From Asanoa sp040676615 (GTDB taxonomy: Bacteria > Actinomycetota > Actinomycetes > Mycobacteriales > Micromonosporaceae): a stretch of DNA of 64,000 bases. Within the stretch, counting starts at the first letter, position 1, and each line of letters begins with the position of its first letter. The position numbers and the translations under genes are program-made. Below the pieces are notes generated by a model, which did no database searches, had not been told where the DNA came from, and saw only the letters and a list, made by a program, of their open reading frames with translations. The stretch covers positions 372,001 to 436,000 of the forward strand of contig NZ_JBFAPI010000001.1 of NCBI RefSeq assembly GCF_040676615.1, read 5' to 3'. Shown piece by piece: positions 32,267-41,886 of this stretch.

Positions 32267-34978
32267 TCACACGCACGTCGGCAGGCCGTTGATGTTGTCG
32301 CCGTTGTTGAGGTTGAGCCACGCGAACGGGATGTAGCCGACCTTGTTCTTGAAGGTGATCTGCACCCACCACGTGCTGGCCTTGTTGTTGTTGTATTGCA
32401 CGGCCTTGATGTTGCTGCCGGCCTTCTTGCACCAGGCACCGTAGCCGGTGCCGTTGGGCGTGTCGCCGAGCGCCTCGGCGAGCACCTGGCGGGTGCCGGT
32501 GTAGACGCCGATGCCGTCGTCGCAGTAGGTGCCGCCGCTGTCGTTGCAGGCGACCGTGCCGTTGACCGCCGCCGTGTTGACGCCGCGGGCCGCGCCACCG
32601 TTGACCGTGCCGGCGTTGTTACGCGCCTCCACCGTGTAGGTGTAGGCCGTGCCGGCCCGCCAGGCGGCCATCGTGATGGTGCCGCAGGTGGTCCACCCGC
32701 TGGCCACCGTGCGGCCGTTGCCGCTCAGACTGACCTGGCACTGCGTCGCGCTGCCACGCGTGTTGACCGTCATCGGCACCGAGATCGCGGTGCTCGTGGC
32801 CGTCGCGGCACCGAGCGTCAGCGTCGGCACGTCGATCGTCGTGGCGGTCGCGGTCGCCGCCGGTCCCTCGCCGGCCTCGTTGACCGCCACCACCGAGGCG
32901 GTCGCCGGCTGGCCCGCGGGCAGCCCGGTGACCGTCTGCGACGTGCCCGCGGTCTGGACGGTCCTGCCGCCGACCGTCACGGCGTACCCGGTGATGGGTC
33001 GCCCGTTGTCGGCCGGCACACCCCAGCTCACCGTGATGGTGCCGGCGGCGTCGGGAGCGACGGCGGCGATGTTGAGCGGCTTGCCCGGCACCGTGAACGG
33101 GACCACGGTGTCGCTGGCCGCCGACGGCGTCGACGCCGCACCCTTGTCGCTGACCGCCACCACGGTGAACGCGTACTGCGTGCCGTAGTCGAGGTCGCCC
33201 GCGGGCACGATCAGCTCGGTCTTGGCGGTCTCACCGGCCGGCGCGGTGGCACCGGCGGTCGACGAGGTCACCGCGTATTTCGCGATGCGGTTGCCCTGGC
33301 CGTTGGCGGCTGGCCAACTGACCCGCACGGTGCCGTCGGGCCGGGCCTCGGCGGTCACGCTGGCCGGCGGGTCGGGCACGTCGGCGGTCGGCATCACCGG
33401 GTTGCTGCGCTTGACCGGCCCGGCGCCCTTGCCGTTGACCGCGTGCACCGAGAACCGGTAGGTCTCGCCGTTGGTCAGCCCCGGGATCTCGATCGAGCGC
33501 TGGCGCGCACCGACCTCGACCGGCTGCGGCCCGCCCTCGACCACGTATTTGGTGATGGCGGCCCCGTTGTCGTCGGCCGCGCGCCAGCTCACCCGGGCCA
33601 GCTTGTCGCCGGCCGTCGCGGTCACCGCGCGCGGCGCGCCCGGCTTGCCGATCACCTTCTCCTTGACCGGTGGCGGCTTCGGCGGGTCCTTGGGCGGGTC
33701 GTCGCCCAGCACGTCATCGGCGTATTTGTCGACCACCCGGACCTGGCCGTGGTCGTCGACCACCCGGGCCGTCGACGAGTTCGGCGCGTTGATGAACAGG
33801 TAGTTCTCGCGCACCTCGAGCTCGAGCGGCCCGTTGGCGCCCTTGACGTCGATCGTGTCGACGAGCTGACCGTGCTCGTCGAACACGCTCACGGTGCCGG
33901 TGCGGTCGTCGGCGCAGTAGAAGCGGCCCGCCCAGGCCACCGCCGGGCGCAGTTGGTCGCCCTCGCCGGGCACGACGAACTGGGCGACCGGGCCGCCGTC
34001 GCCGACCACCAGCACGTGCCGCCCGTCGGCGACGGTCACCGGCACCTGCGCGCCGTTGGTGCGCGGCGGCACCAGGCCGATGCCGGGCAACGAGAGGACC
34101 ACCTTGTGCTCGCGCTCGCCGCGCACGGTGGTCAGCGCCCCGCTGGTGCGGTCGAGCACGGCCACACCGTCGTCGAGGGTGGTCACCGCCAGGTCGTGGC
34201 TCGGGTCGGCCACCGTCACGGTCTTGACCAGCGCGGGACCCACCCCGCCGCCGGAGCCGCCGGTGCCCGGATTGGACACACCGACCAGTGCGGCTCCGGT
34301 GGGCAGCGGATCGGCCGGCGCGCTGGGCAGCGGCGCCGGGGTGATCGCGGAGACCGTGCCCTCGCTCGGCACGGCCACCCACAGCCGCCCGGTGCCGTCG
34401 AAGGTGCCGCCCGCGATGCCCGGTGGATAGCGCACCGGCTCGCCGATCGGCACCAGCGAGCGCGGGTCGAGTTGGCGGACGATGCCCTGCGGCGCGTCGA
34501 CCACGAAGGCGGCGTCGTCGCGCATGGCGATGCTCACGCCCAGGCCGGAGGTGGTGCGGGTGGTGGCCATGACCTGCAGCGTCGCGAGGTCCAGGGAGCT
34601 GACCTGGCCCGTCGTCAGGTCGCGCAGGATCAGGAAACGGTCGGTCTGGGTGACCTGCATCGAGTGGTTCTGCGCCTGGTTGACCTCGACCCGGGTGTCG
34701 ACCCGGCCGGTCAGCCCGTTGACCCGGGCGATCTCGCTCTTGGCCCGGCTCCACATCCACGAACTCGCGTCGTAGTTGGCCACCGCGTTGTCGGCCACAC
34801 CCAGCCCGAGGACCGTGAAGCCCATCGCGGCGACCAGGGCGATCACGACGCCGCCGGTCACCAGCCCGCCGCGCGGAATGCGCCGCCGCGGCTTGGCCAA
34901 CGCGTCGTCGAGTGCCTTGCCCAGATCCGGTGCGGCGCCGTCGCCGCCTGTCATGGTGCCGTTGTCTGTGGTGGCCAC
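32267..34978 (-). CDS. Membrane-anchored beta-propeller/FN3 repeat protein
   Basis: A 903-residue protein. A short cytoplasmic N-terminus leads to one membrane helix (about 38-60). The extracytoplasmic part holds a beta-propeller-like region of short strands (about 90-420), a PPK-rich linker, then about four fibronectin type III modules (from residue 450, e.g. GKPGAPRAVTATAGDKLARVSW), and a C-terminal domain with a Cys-rich SH3-like ending (YGAWCKKAG, VGYIPFAWLNL). It is the first gene of the MoxR/DUF58/TgpA operon, so it may be the substrate or envelope sensor. The GTG at 34978 is used; an ATG at 34954 is an alternative. It is preceded by a 214-bp promoter region. Confidence 0.85.
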   Translation of the reverse strand: MATTDNGTMTGGDGAAPDLGKALDDALAKPRRRIPRGGLVTGGVVIALVAAMGFTVLGLGVADNAVANYDASSWMWSRAKSEIARVNGLTGRVDTRVEVNQAQNHSMQVTQTDRFLILRDLTTGQVSSLDLATLQVMATTRTTSGLGVSIAMRDDAAFVVDAPQGIVRQLDPRSLVPIGEPVRYPPGIAGGTFDGTGRLWVAVPSEGTVSAITPAPLPSAPADPLPTGAALVGVSNPGTGGSGGGVGPALVKTVTVADPSHDLAVTTLDDGVAVLDRTSGALTTVRGEREHKVVLSLPGIGLVPPRTNGAQVPVTVADGRHVLVVGDGGPVAQFVVPGEGDQLRPAVAWAGRFYCADDRTGTVSVFDEHGQLVDTIDVKGANGPLELEVRENYLFINAPNSSTARVVDDHGQVRVVDKYADDVLGDDPPKDPPKPPPVKEKVIGKPGAPRAVTATAGDKLARVSWRAADDNGAAITKYVVEGGPQPVEVGARQRSIEIPGLTNGETYRFSVHAVNGKGAGPVKRSNPVMPTADVPDPPASVTAEARPDGTVRVSWPAANGQGNRIAKYAVTSSTAGATAPAGETAKTELIVPAGDLDYGTQYAFTVVAVSDKGAASTPSAASDTVVPFTVPGKPLNIAAVAPDAAGTITVSWGVPADNGRPITGYAVTVGGRTVQTAGTSQTVTGLPAGQPATASVVAVNEAGEGPAATATATTIDVPTLTLGAATATSTAISVPMTVNTRGSATQCQVSLSGNGRTVASGWTTCGTITMAAWRAGTAYTYTVEARNNAGTVNGGAARGVNTAAVNGTVACNDSGGTYCDDGIGVYTGTRQVLAEALGDTPNGTGYGAWCKKAGSNIKAVQYNNNKASTWWVQITFKNKVGYIPFAWLNLNNGDNINGLPTCV

Positions 34979-35192
34979 AGCCGGCTAACCCTCCCACCCG
35001 TGTGTAGGCGACCGCTGGTCGCCCAGGCGTTCCTCCCCGAAAGCCAGGGGCCATCATATTGGGCTGTCAATGCGGGCGGGCACCGGTTGTGGTCGGCTGT
35101 GGACAGTGCGCGGGTGCCCTGTGGACAACATCGAGCCGGCTTCGCGTCCGCGCAGGTCGCCGCAGTTGCGGATGGTTCGGCCGGATTGTGGA

Positions 35193-37484
35193 TTAGCCGC
35201 CAGAACGAGCCGTACGGCGGGTGCACACCTGACCGGATGTGGCATAGCGGTCGGTCGAGTAGACAGCTACGACGGTGAAGCAGTAGTCCGAGTCAGTCGC
35301 CAGCCCGTTCGCCAGATACCGGGTCACACCGGGCTCAACCGTCCCCATCGCCCGCAACTGCGTCCCCGCCTGCCCCGCGGCGACGATGAACGGCACCGTG
35401 CCGGCGGTCGGGTCACGCCAGGTCACCAGCAGCGCGTCGCCGTCTTCCCGCACGGCCAGGTCGGTCGGCGGGTCGCCACCGAGTGCCGGCCCGCTCGGCA
35501 CCACCGCGCCCGCGCTGATGTCCGGCGCCGCCGCGACCCGAGAGGGATCGTCGTTCTGGTCCCGAAGCACCACGAACATCACGAGCACCGCGGCCACGAC
35601 GGCCGCGACGGCGGCGACGAACGCGGCCACCGTCGCACTGCGACCACGGGTCCGCTCCCGCTCCGCGGCGGCTGCCATCGGACCATGCAGGGATACGGGC
35701 GCCACCTCCAGCGCCGGCGCAGGAGAGACGACAGGTTCGTGGCGGTTCCCGAACCCTTGCGGCGACCTCTGCCGCGCCGGCTCCAACTCCCGCCCCCACG
35801 GTGGCGCCCCGCCGGCTTGCCCCCAATCAGGAGCGGCCGGCGACTGTCCACCCCATCCGGTCCCGTTCCCACCCTGACCGTTGGGCTGAGGCCAGCCGTT
35901 TCCGGCCTGACCGTTCGCTCCCGGCCAACCGTTGCCGGCCTGGCCACTCATGGTGTCGGCGGCCGGGCCGCCGGGCGCAGCGGGGTTGCCGCCCTGTCCA
36001 CCTTCGCCCCAGGCCGCCGGACTCCAGCCGCTCGGGCTCGTCGGCCGGCCGGCGCCCTGCTGCGGCGCCGCGCCGCCGCCACGCCCGCCCGCGTCGCGGT
36101 TCGCCCAACCGTCCTGTGGGGCCGGTGCCCGCGGCGGCTGTGTCGGGAGCGCCTGGGTGGGGGCGTTGACCGCGGCGCGGGCCGCCTCGGCCGGGCCCCC
36201 GCCGTCGCGTGCCACGGCGAACACCCCGGGCGCCACCTCGGGGTCGGCGCCCGGCCGACCACCCTGCTGTGCGGACGCCGGGCCGAACGCCGACCCATCC
36301 GAGCCAGGACCGCCGGCCACCGGCACCGCTCGCGGGGAGTGCGTCACCGGCCCGGACGCGCCACCGGCGGCCACCGGTCCGGCGGACCGCGGCGGCTGCG
36401 GGTCAGGCGCGTTGCCGCCGGCCGGGGGAGGCCAGGTCGTGGGCGGCCCGGCCACGGATCCCCCGGACCCGGGGGTTGTACGAGTCGCCGCAGCGTGCGC
36501 CGTCGGCCCGGCCGCGTCGCCGCCATCCGGCGAGAACGCCGCCGGTGGGGACGGCGCGGCCGACGCCTGGCCGAAGCCGTGCGGCCCCGGATCGTGGAAT
36601 GACCCCGACCCGGACGGCACGCTCGCCGCGGGACCGAACCCGTGCGGACCGTCCTGCGTCGGGACGGCTGTCCCCGACATGAAGGAATTCGTCGAGGCCG
36701 CCTGCGGCGGGAAACCACCTGGATCGCCCGGACCTGGGCCGGGCGATGTGGCCGCCTGAGGCGGGAAACCACCTGGATCGCCCGGACCTGGGCCGGGCGG
36801 TGCGGCCGAATGGGGCGGGAATCCGTGCGGACCCGGCCCGGGCGTGCTCGACGGCCCGAATCCGCCGGCCGGTGAAGGGTTGTGCGGCGATTGCCGGAAA
36901 CCGCCGGGACCCGTGGGGCCGCCGCCCGCGGCCGGTCCGAAGCCGCCGCCGGGGGAGAACGGCTGCGCATACGCGGGCTGCCCGCCCACTGACGGAGGCG
37001 GTGGCGCGACCGCCGACTGGACCGGCGGGATCGGTGGGAGCTCGCCGCCGGCGGCGGAGAGGTAGGCCGCTGCCGTGCGTACCATGTGATGATCTTCACC
37101 GAAGGCGGCCGGGCCGTAGGTGGCGACGCGGGTGAAGTTGCGGCGGGCCTCGTGGCGGTTGCCCAGTTCCTCGGCGACCGTGCCGAGGTCGAACGACAGC
37201 GCCAGCATCAGCGGGTTGGCCTCGCCCAGGTGCAACTCGCCCGCCGCGATCGCGTCCTCGAGCACCCTGCGGGCCGCGGCCGGGTCGTCGGCCTCGCGGT
37301 GCAGCGTGGCCAGCGCGTGTTGGCCCCCGAGCAGCTCAGGGTGGTCGTCGCCGAGCATCGGGCGGGTGGCGTCGAGCGCGTCGGCCAGCATGGCCCGGGC
37401 CGTGGTCAGGTCGCCGGCGTCGCGCAGCGCCTGGGCCTGGCGCAGCGCGGCGGCGAGCGGGGAGGGCAGCGACACGCAGGACAC
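35193..37484 (-). CDS. TPR and Pro/Gly-rich membrane protein with extracytoplasmic FN3-like domain
   Basis: A 763-residue protein. Residues 1-155 are TPR-like helices (AARAMLADALDATRPMLGDDHPELLGG). A 450-residue Pro/Gly/Ala disordered region follows, with two nearly identical 18-residue blocks around PGPGPGDPGGFPPQAA. A single membrane helix is near 625-650 (TVAAFVAAVAAVVAAVLVMFVV), then a C-terminal FN3-like domain (PTDLAVREDGDALLVTWRDP) with two cysteines. The N-terminus would be cytoplasmic and the FN3 module outside. It lies directly upstream of the FN3 operon on the same strand, so both may be parts of one envelope or secretion device. GTG starts at 37484 or 37475 are both possible. Confidence 0.8.
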   Translation of the reverse strand: MSCVSLPSPLAAALRQAQALRDAGDLTTARAMLADALDATRPMLGDDHPELLGGQHALATLHREADDPAAARRVLEDAIAAGELHLGEANPLMLALSFDLGTVAEELGNRHEARRNFTRVATYGPAAFGEDHHMVRTAAAYLSAAGGELPPIPPVQSAVAPPPPSVGGQPAYAQPFSPGGGFGPAAGGGPTGPGGFRQSPHNPSPAGGFGPSSTPGPGPHGFPPHSAAPPGPGPGDPGGFPPQAATSPGPGPGDPGGFPPQAASTNSFMSGTAVPTQDGPHGFGPAASVPSGSGSFHDPGPHGFGQASAAPSPPAAFSPDGGDAAGPTAHAAATRTTPGSGGSVAGPPTTWPPPAGGNAPDPQPPRSAGPVAAGGASGPVTHSPRAVPVAGGPGSDGSAFGPASAQQGGRPGADPEVAPGVFAVARDGGGPAEAARAAVNAPTQALPTQPPRAPAPQDGWANRDAGGRGGGAAPQQGAGRPTSPSGWSPAAWGEGGQGGNPAAPGGPAADTMSGQAGNGWPGANGQAGNGWPQPNGQGGNGTGWGGQSPAAPDWGQAGGAPPWGRELEPARQRSPQGFGNRHEPVVSPAPALEVAPVSLHGPMAAAAERERTRGRSATVAAFVAAVAAVVAAVLVMFVVLRDQNDDPSRVAAAPDISAGAVVPSGPALGGDPPTDLAVREDGDALLVTWRDPTAGTVPFIVAAGQAGTQLRAMGTVEPGVTRYLANGLATDSDYCFTVVAVYSTDRYATSGQVCTRRTARSGG

Positions 37485-37543
37485 TCTGCCCTTGTGGCCG
37501 CCCTCGGCGCTAGTCGTGTGGACAGCCGTGATCTGCTGGGTGA

Positions 37544-38440
37544 ATGCTGCAGAGGTACGACGAGCGGAACGCCGAGATCCGGTATTGGGTCAACGGCGTG
37601 CTCCGGCACCGCGATGAGCCCGGATTGTCGCCGTTCGACTCGGTTGTCCAGGGCGGCGACGCCGTCTGGGAGGGCCTGCGGCTCTACGACGGGAAGATTT
37701 TCGCGCTCGACGCCCACCTCGCACGGCTGCGCCGGTCCGCCAAAGCGCTCGCCTTCGCCGACATTCCGTCCGATTCGGACATTACCCGTGCGGTGCGCGA
37801 AACGCTGACCGCCAACGACATGCGCGACGGCGTTCACATCAGGCTGACCCTGAGCCGCGGCGTCAAGCTCACCAGCGGCATGGACCCGCGGCTCAACACC
37901 GCCGGCTGCACGCTCGTCGTCCTCGCCGAGCACAAGCCACCGGTGTACGACACGGGCGGCCTCACCCTGATCACGGCCAGTGTCCGCCGCCCCGGCGCCG
38001 ACGTGCTGGACCCGAAGATCCACCACGCCAACCTGCTCAACTCGATCCTCGCGAAGATCGAGGCCAACGTGGCCGGCGCCGACGACGCGCTGATGCTCGA
38101 CCCGCGCGGTTTCGTGGCCGAGACCAACGCCACCCATCTGTTCGCCGTCACCGGCGGTGAGCTGATCACCCCGCGTACCGTCGCGTGCCCGGAAGGGATC
38201 ACCCGCGACACGGTGCTGCACATCGCCCCGAACGCCGGCATCCCGGTCACCGTCCGCGACGTCTCGCTGGTCGAGATGTACAACGCCGACGAGGTCTTCT
38301 GCACCGGCACGATGGGCGAGTTGGCCGCGGTCACCACGATCGACGGCCGGACGATCGGCACGGGCCAGTCGGGCCCGGTCACGGGCAAGCTCGCCGCGCT
38401 CTACCAGGAGCACGCGAAGACCCACGCCAAGCCGCTCTAG
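37544..38440 (+). CDS. Class IV aminotransferase (branched-chain/D-amino acid type)
   Basis: A 298-residue PLP enzyme of fold type IV. The PLP lysine is near residue 158 in DPKIHHANLLN, and AETNATHLFAVTGGELITP and the VFCTGTMGELAAVTTIDGR segment are typical. It would be a branched-chain, D-amino acid or 4-amino-4-deoxychorismate-type enzyme; without structure the subclass is open. The ATG at 37544 has a weak Shine-Dalgarno. Its TAG shares the CTAG at 38437-38440 with the stop of the convergent sulfotransferase-like gene. Confidence 0.88.
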   Translation: MLQRYDERNAEIRYWVNGVLRHRDEPGLSPFDSVVQGGDAVWEGLRLYDGKIFALDAHLARLRRSAKALAFADIPSDSDITRAVRETLTANDMRDGVHIRLTLSRGVKLTSGMDPRLNTAGCTLVVLAEHKPPVYDTGGLTLITASVRRPGADVLDPKIHHANLLNSILAKIEANVAGADDALMLDPRGFVAETNATHLFAVTGGELITPRTVACPEGITRDTVLHIAPNAGIPVTVRDVSLVEMYNADEVFCTGTMGELAAVTTIDGRTIGTGQSGPVTGKLAALYQEHAKTHAKPL

Positions 38441-39138
38441 ATGCGGTGTGCGGCCAACTCGTCGTAGTAGGGCTGGGCCGCGACGACCAGATGGGCCAGG
38501 TGCGCCGGCACCGACGCGGGCACGTCGCGGTAGGGCGCGAAACCGGTCGACTGTTCGACCGCCGCGTACCAGTGCGGCGCCCACACGCCGTCGGTGTCGC
38601 GCCGCCCCGGCGGCCAGCTCAGCATCGCGTCGTCGAAGTCGATCCCCAGCTCGGCGCAGAGCGTGCGGAGCTGGCCGGCCGGGTCACGCAACAGCGCCGC
38701 CGAGTCGAGCACCGGGCCGCCGTGCCGGCGGAAGATCTCGACCTGCTGCGGGTAGCCGAGGTCGTCCAGGGTGGGTTCGCCGCGCACCTTGGCGTAGGAG
38801 GCGACGACGTGTGCCGGGTCGCGGATCAGGTAGGCGTTGGTGACCTGCCCGAGCCAGCCGCGGCCGACCTCGGGGAGCAGGTGGTGCGCCATGTGCTTCT
38901 CGTACTGCAGCGTCCGGCCGGCGGGCAACGGTTGGCACAGCCCGGTGACCGCGGCCGACCAGTGCGTCGGCTGGCTGGCCAGCACGTCCGCCCGGCCGGG
39001 ATGGTCGAGCGTCGTCGCGGCCAGGTAGGCGGCGTAGAGCGGCTCGTCGACCACCGCGCAGTCGGCGCGGGCGCCGAAGCTGCGCATCAGGGCCGTCGAG
39101 ACGTTGCGCGGCCCGGACCACATCGCGATCCGGGTCAC
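38437..39138 (-). CDS. Sulfotransferase-like P-loop protein
   Basis: A 233-residue protein. The N-terminal P-loop-like SGPRNVSTALMRSF corresponds to the 5'-phosphosulfate-binding region and LIRDPAHVVASY to the 3'-phosphate-binding region of sulfotransferases. It has no signal peptide. The GTG at 39138 overlaps the stop of the previous gene (GTGA) and is preferred to an ATG 27 nt upstream that lies inside that gene. It is next to the class IV aminotransferase; plants have a fused aminotransferase/P-loop protein of this pairing (recalled), which suggests a shared function. Confidence 0.75.
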   Translation of the reverse strand: MTRIAMWSGPRNVSTALMRSFGARADCAVVDEPLYAAYLAATTLDHPGRADVLASQPTHWSAAVTGLCQPLPAGRTLQYEKHMAHHLLPEVGRGWLGQVTNAYLIRDPAHVVASYAKVRGEPTLDDLGYPQQVEIFRRHGGPVLDSAALLRDPAGQLRTLCAELGIDFDDAMLSWPPGRRDTDGVWAPHWYAAVEQSTGFAPYRDVPASVPAHLAHLVVAAQPYYDELAAHRI

Positions 39139-39839
39139 GCGAGTTCCCGCCGATCGCGTCGCCATTGCTGTTTCTTCTTCTCATCGCGTACGACGATGCC
39201 CAGCTTGAGCAGGTGCTCGCGAAGCTCTGCCGCCTCTGCCGTCTTGCCCTCCGCCAACGCCGCCGCCCGGTCGATCAGCAGCCCGTGTGCGACGCCCGGC
39301 AGGTCGTCGTCGAGCCGGGTCCAGATGCGGAACTCGTCGCGGTGCGGGTCGCCGTCGGCCCGCCACGGATAGCCCTTGCCGGTGAACGCCGCCTCGACCC
39401 GGGTCTTCGACAGGTCGGTCTTCTCGCGGGCCAACTCGCGCGCGTCGCGGCCGAGCAGCACGAGTTGGTCGCGGTCGAAGAACACGGCGGTGACGTCTCC
39501 GCGGGCGACCCGGCGTTTGGTAGACCCGCCCCGGGTCAGCGTGACCTCGCCGATGCCGACCCGCACCACCAGCATGTCGGCGACCGCGAGCACCGACACG
39601 ACGACGCCGACCAGCAGCCCGACGCCGAGCGCGACCAGCGTCGCCTGCGGGTCGGGTGCCTCGTCGATCGCCTTGAAGACGGCGTGCAGGGGTGCGACCG
39701 GCAGGCCGGCGATCCAGCCGGCGGCCCACCGCACCACCCAGCCGAGCCCGGCACCGAGCACCGGGAACAGCACCCAGTAGAGAACCCGGGCCCCCGGATC
39801 GTCGACGACGGTCTCGTCGAACGACGAATTGGTGGTCAC
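39135..39839 (-). CDS. YqeB-like membrane protein
   Basis: A 234-residue protein with two membrane helices (VLYWVLFPVLGAGLGWVVRW and TLVALGVGLLVGVVVSVLAV) followed by a PH-like cytoplasmic beta region (VEVTLTRGGSTKRRVARGDVTAVFF) and a helical tail. It resembles the Bacillus YqeB family in layout, function unknown. The GTG is at 39839. It is coupled to the sulfotransferase-like gene by overlap, so they form a two-gene operon. Confidence 0.65.
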   Translation of the reverse strand: MTTNSSFDETVVDDPGARVLYWVLFPVLGAGLGWVVRWAAGWIAGLPVAPLHAVFKAIDEAPDPQATLVALGVGLLVGVVVSVLAVADMLVVRVGIGEVTLTRGGSTKRRVARGDVTAVFFDRDQLVLLGRDARELAREKTDLSKTRVEAAFTGKGYPWRADGDPHRDEFRIWTRLDDDLPGVAHGLLIDRAAALAEGKTAEAAELREHLLKLGIVVRDEKKKQQWRRDRRELA

Positions 39840-39905
39840 GCGCAGATTGTGCCGGACGGACCGGCGTCCGCGCCGCCCCGGATCGGGTGGCTGGTGGCCG
39901 CTGCC

Positions 39906-40955
39906 TCAGCTTTCGTCGGCGAGCATCTCGCGGACCAGCGGGGCGACCTTCCTGCCGTACAACTCGATGTTGCGCATCACCGCGTCGTGCGGGACGCCGG
40001 CCAGGCCGTATTTGAGGTCGAACCGTTCCGCGCCGAGCGTGCGCAGCGTTTTGACGATCTTCGGGGCCACGGTCTCGGGCGAACCGACGTACCAGGCGCC
40101 GTGCTCGATCTCCTGCCTGAGGTGGTCGGCGGTCGGCGGGCGCCAACCGCGCTGCCGGCCGACCCGGGTCAGCACGTCCAGATAGTGCGGCACCAGTTGC
40201 TCGTAGGCCTCTTCGTCGGTGTCGGCGATGTGCCCGGGTGAGTGCACCCCGATCGGCATGCCGGGCTTGTCCAGCCGGCGCTGCGCCTCGCGGAACAGGT
40301 CGGCGAACGGCACGAAGCGCTCGGCCGGCCCGCCGATGATCGCCAACATCAACGACATGCCGTACGTGGCCGCCCGGATCACCGATTTCGGGCTGCCGCC
40401 GACGCCGATCCAGGTCGGGATCGGGCCGCCCACCGTGTGCGGCACCACGTCGGCGTCGACCAGCGGCGCGCGCAGCCGGCCGGACCAGGTGACCGGTTCC
40501 TCCTTGCGCAGGCGGGAGAACAGGTCGACCTTCTCCTCGAACAACTCCTCGTAGTCGGCCAGGTCGTAGCCGAACAGCGGGAACGACTCGATGCTCGACC
40601 CGCGCCCGAGGATCACCTCGGCGCGCCCGCCGGAGAGCCCGTGCAGGGTCGAATAGCGCTGGAAGACCCGGACGGGGTCGTCGGAACTGAGCACGGTGAC
40701 CGCCGACCCGATCCGGATCCGGCTGGTCCGCGCGGCGATGGCGGCCAGCACCAGGTCGGGCGCGGAGAGCGGCATGTCGGAGGTGTGGTGCTCGCCGATG
40801 CCGAAGAAGTCGAGCCCGACCTGGTCGGCCAGCACCCCGTGCTCCACCAGCCCGCGGAGGGTTTCCGGATGACTGACCGGTTTCCCGGCGTTGTCGGACA
40901 GGACGTCGCCGAACGTGTCCAGGCCCAGCGTGACGCGGTTCGAATATTTGCTCAC
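39906..40955 (-). CDS. LLM-class F420/flavin-dependent oxidoreductase
   Basis: A 349-residue luciferase-like monooxygenase-family barrel with LGLDTFGDV, FFGIGEHHTSDMPLSAPDLVLAAIAARTSRIRIGSAVTVLSSDDPVRVFQ and the late IPTWIGVGGSPKSVIRAA. EHH is the typical active-site region of this subfamily. The GTG at 40955 is used. It is divergent from an XRE/MmyB regulator with a palindrome at 41000-41011 between them, a common pattern for a regulator and its oxidoreductase. Confidence 0.85.
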   Translation of the reverse strand: MSKYSNRVTLGLDTFGDVLSDNAGKPVSHPETLRGLVEHGVLADQVGLDFFGIGEHHTSDMPLSAPDLVLAAIAARTSRIRIGSAVTVLSSDDPVRVFQRYSTLHGLSGGRAEVILGRGSSIESFPLFGYDLADYEELFEEKVDLFSRLRKEEPVTWSGRLRAPLVDADVVPHTVGGPIPTWIGVGGSPKSVIRAATYGMSLMLAIIGGPAERFVPFADLFREAQRRLDKPGMPIGVHSPGHIADTDEEAYEQLVPHYLDVLTRVGRQRGWRPPTADHLRQEIEHGAWYVGSPETVAPKIVKTLRTLGAERFDLKYGLAGVPHDAVMRNIELYGRKVAPLVREMLADES

Positions 40956-40999
40956 GCAATTAGGTTGCCTTTCGGTGAGGGCGGCGGCCACACCCTGTG

Positions 41000-41011
41000 G
41001 TGGGTACCCAC
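41000..41011. promoter_or_regulatory. Palindromic operator between the oxidoreductase and the XRE/MmyB regulator
   Basis: GTGGGTACCCAC, a perfect 12-bp palindrome, directly preceded by an imperfect CCAC-N5-GTGG (40988-41000). Its place in the 82-bp divergent gap suits control of both genes by the regulator at 41038. Confidence 0.5.
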
Positions 41012-41037
41012 GACCGACGAGAGGAAGATCCGGCGTC

Positions 41038-41886
41038 ATGAGCAGCGAACTCGGCGATTTCCTGCGCTCCCGCCGGGCGGCGCTGACCCCCGCCGCGACC
41101 GGCATCCGGACATATGGCGCGTCCCGCCGCGTCCCCGGCCTGCGCCGCGAGGAGGTCGCGCGGCTCGCCGGCGTCAGTGTGACCTACTACACCCGCATCG
41201 AGCAGGGCGAGAGCCACCAGCTGTCCGACTCGGTGCTGGACGCGCTGGCCGGCGCGCTGCGTCTGGACGAGACCGAACGGCTTCATCTCGTACGGCTGGC
41301 CCGCCCGGCCGCCGTCCCCCGCCGCCCGTCGGGCCCGGAGACGGTCCGCGACCCGGTGCTCGCGCTGGCCCGGAGCAGCACCGACCAGGCCGCCCTGGTC
41401 GTGGGCCGCCGCACCGACCTGCTCGGCGCCAACCGCCTGGGCTACGCGTTGCTCGGGTTGCGTCCGGGCGAGCGCCCCAACATGGCCCGCCAGATGTTCC
41501 TCGAGCCGGCGATGCGCGACCTGATCGTCGACTGGGAGCGCGAGGCCCGCAACACGGTCGCCTACCTCCGCAACGCGTCGAGCGACGCCGCGCACGACCC
41601 CATACTGTCCGAACTGGTCGGCGAGCTGAGCATCCGCAGCCCGGAGTTCGCCCGCATCTGGGCCACCCACCCGGTGGCCGAGTGCCTGCACGCCGTGCGC
41701 GACTGGGACCACCCACTGGTCGGCCGCCTGACCCTCAACGAGGAAAGCCTGCGCCTCCCGGACGACCCCGGTCAACGCATCATCTTCAACGGCGCCGCGG
41801 CCGGCTCAACCTCCGCGGAACGGTTGCGGCTGCTGGCGTCGCTGGTCACGGATCCGCAACCCGGCGACCTTCAGCAGCCTGGCTAG
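41038..41886 (+). CDS. XRE-family regulator with MmyB-like ligand domain
   Basis: A 282-residue protein. The N-terminal helix-turn-helix (RREEVARLAGVSVTYYTRIEQG) is followed by the MmyB-type PAS-like sensor (ALGLRPGERPNMARQMFLEPAMRDLIVDWE), a family widespread in actinomycetes and often linked to secondary metabolism or redox enzymes. The ATG at 41038 has GAGG about 13 nt upstream. It probably controls itself and the divergent oxidoreductase gene. Confidence 0.88.
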   Translation: MSSELGDFLRSRRAALTPAATGIRTYGASRRVPGLRREEVARLAGVSVTYYTRIEQGESHQLSDSVLDALAGALRLDETERLHLVRLARPAAVPRRPSGPETVRDPVLALARSSTDQAALVVGRRTDLLGANRLGYALLGLRPGERPNMARQMFLEPAMRDLIVDWEREARNTVAYLRNASSDAAHDPILSELVGELSIRSPEFARIWATHPVAECLHAVRDWDHPLVGRLTLNEESLRLPDDPGQRIIFNGAAAGSTSAERLRLLASLVTDPQPGDLQQPG

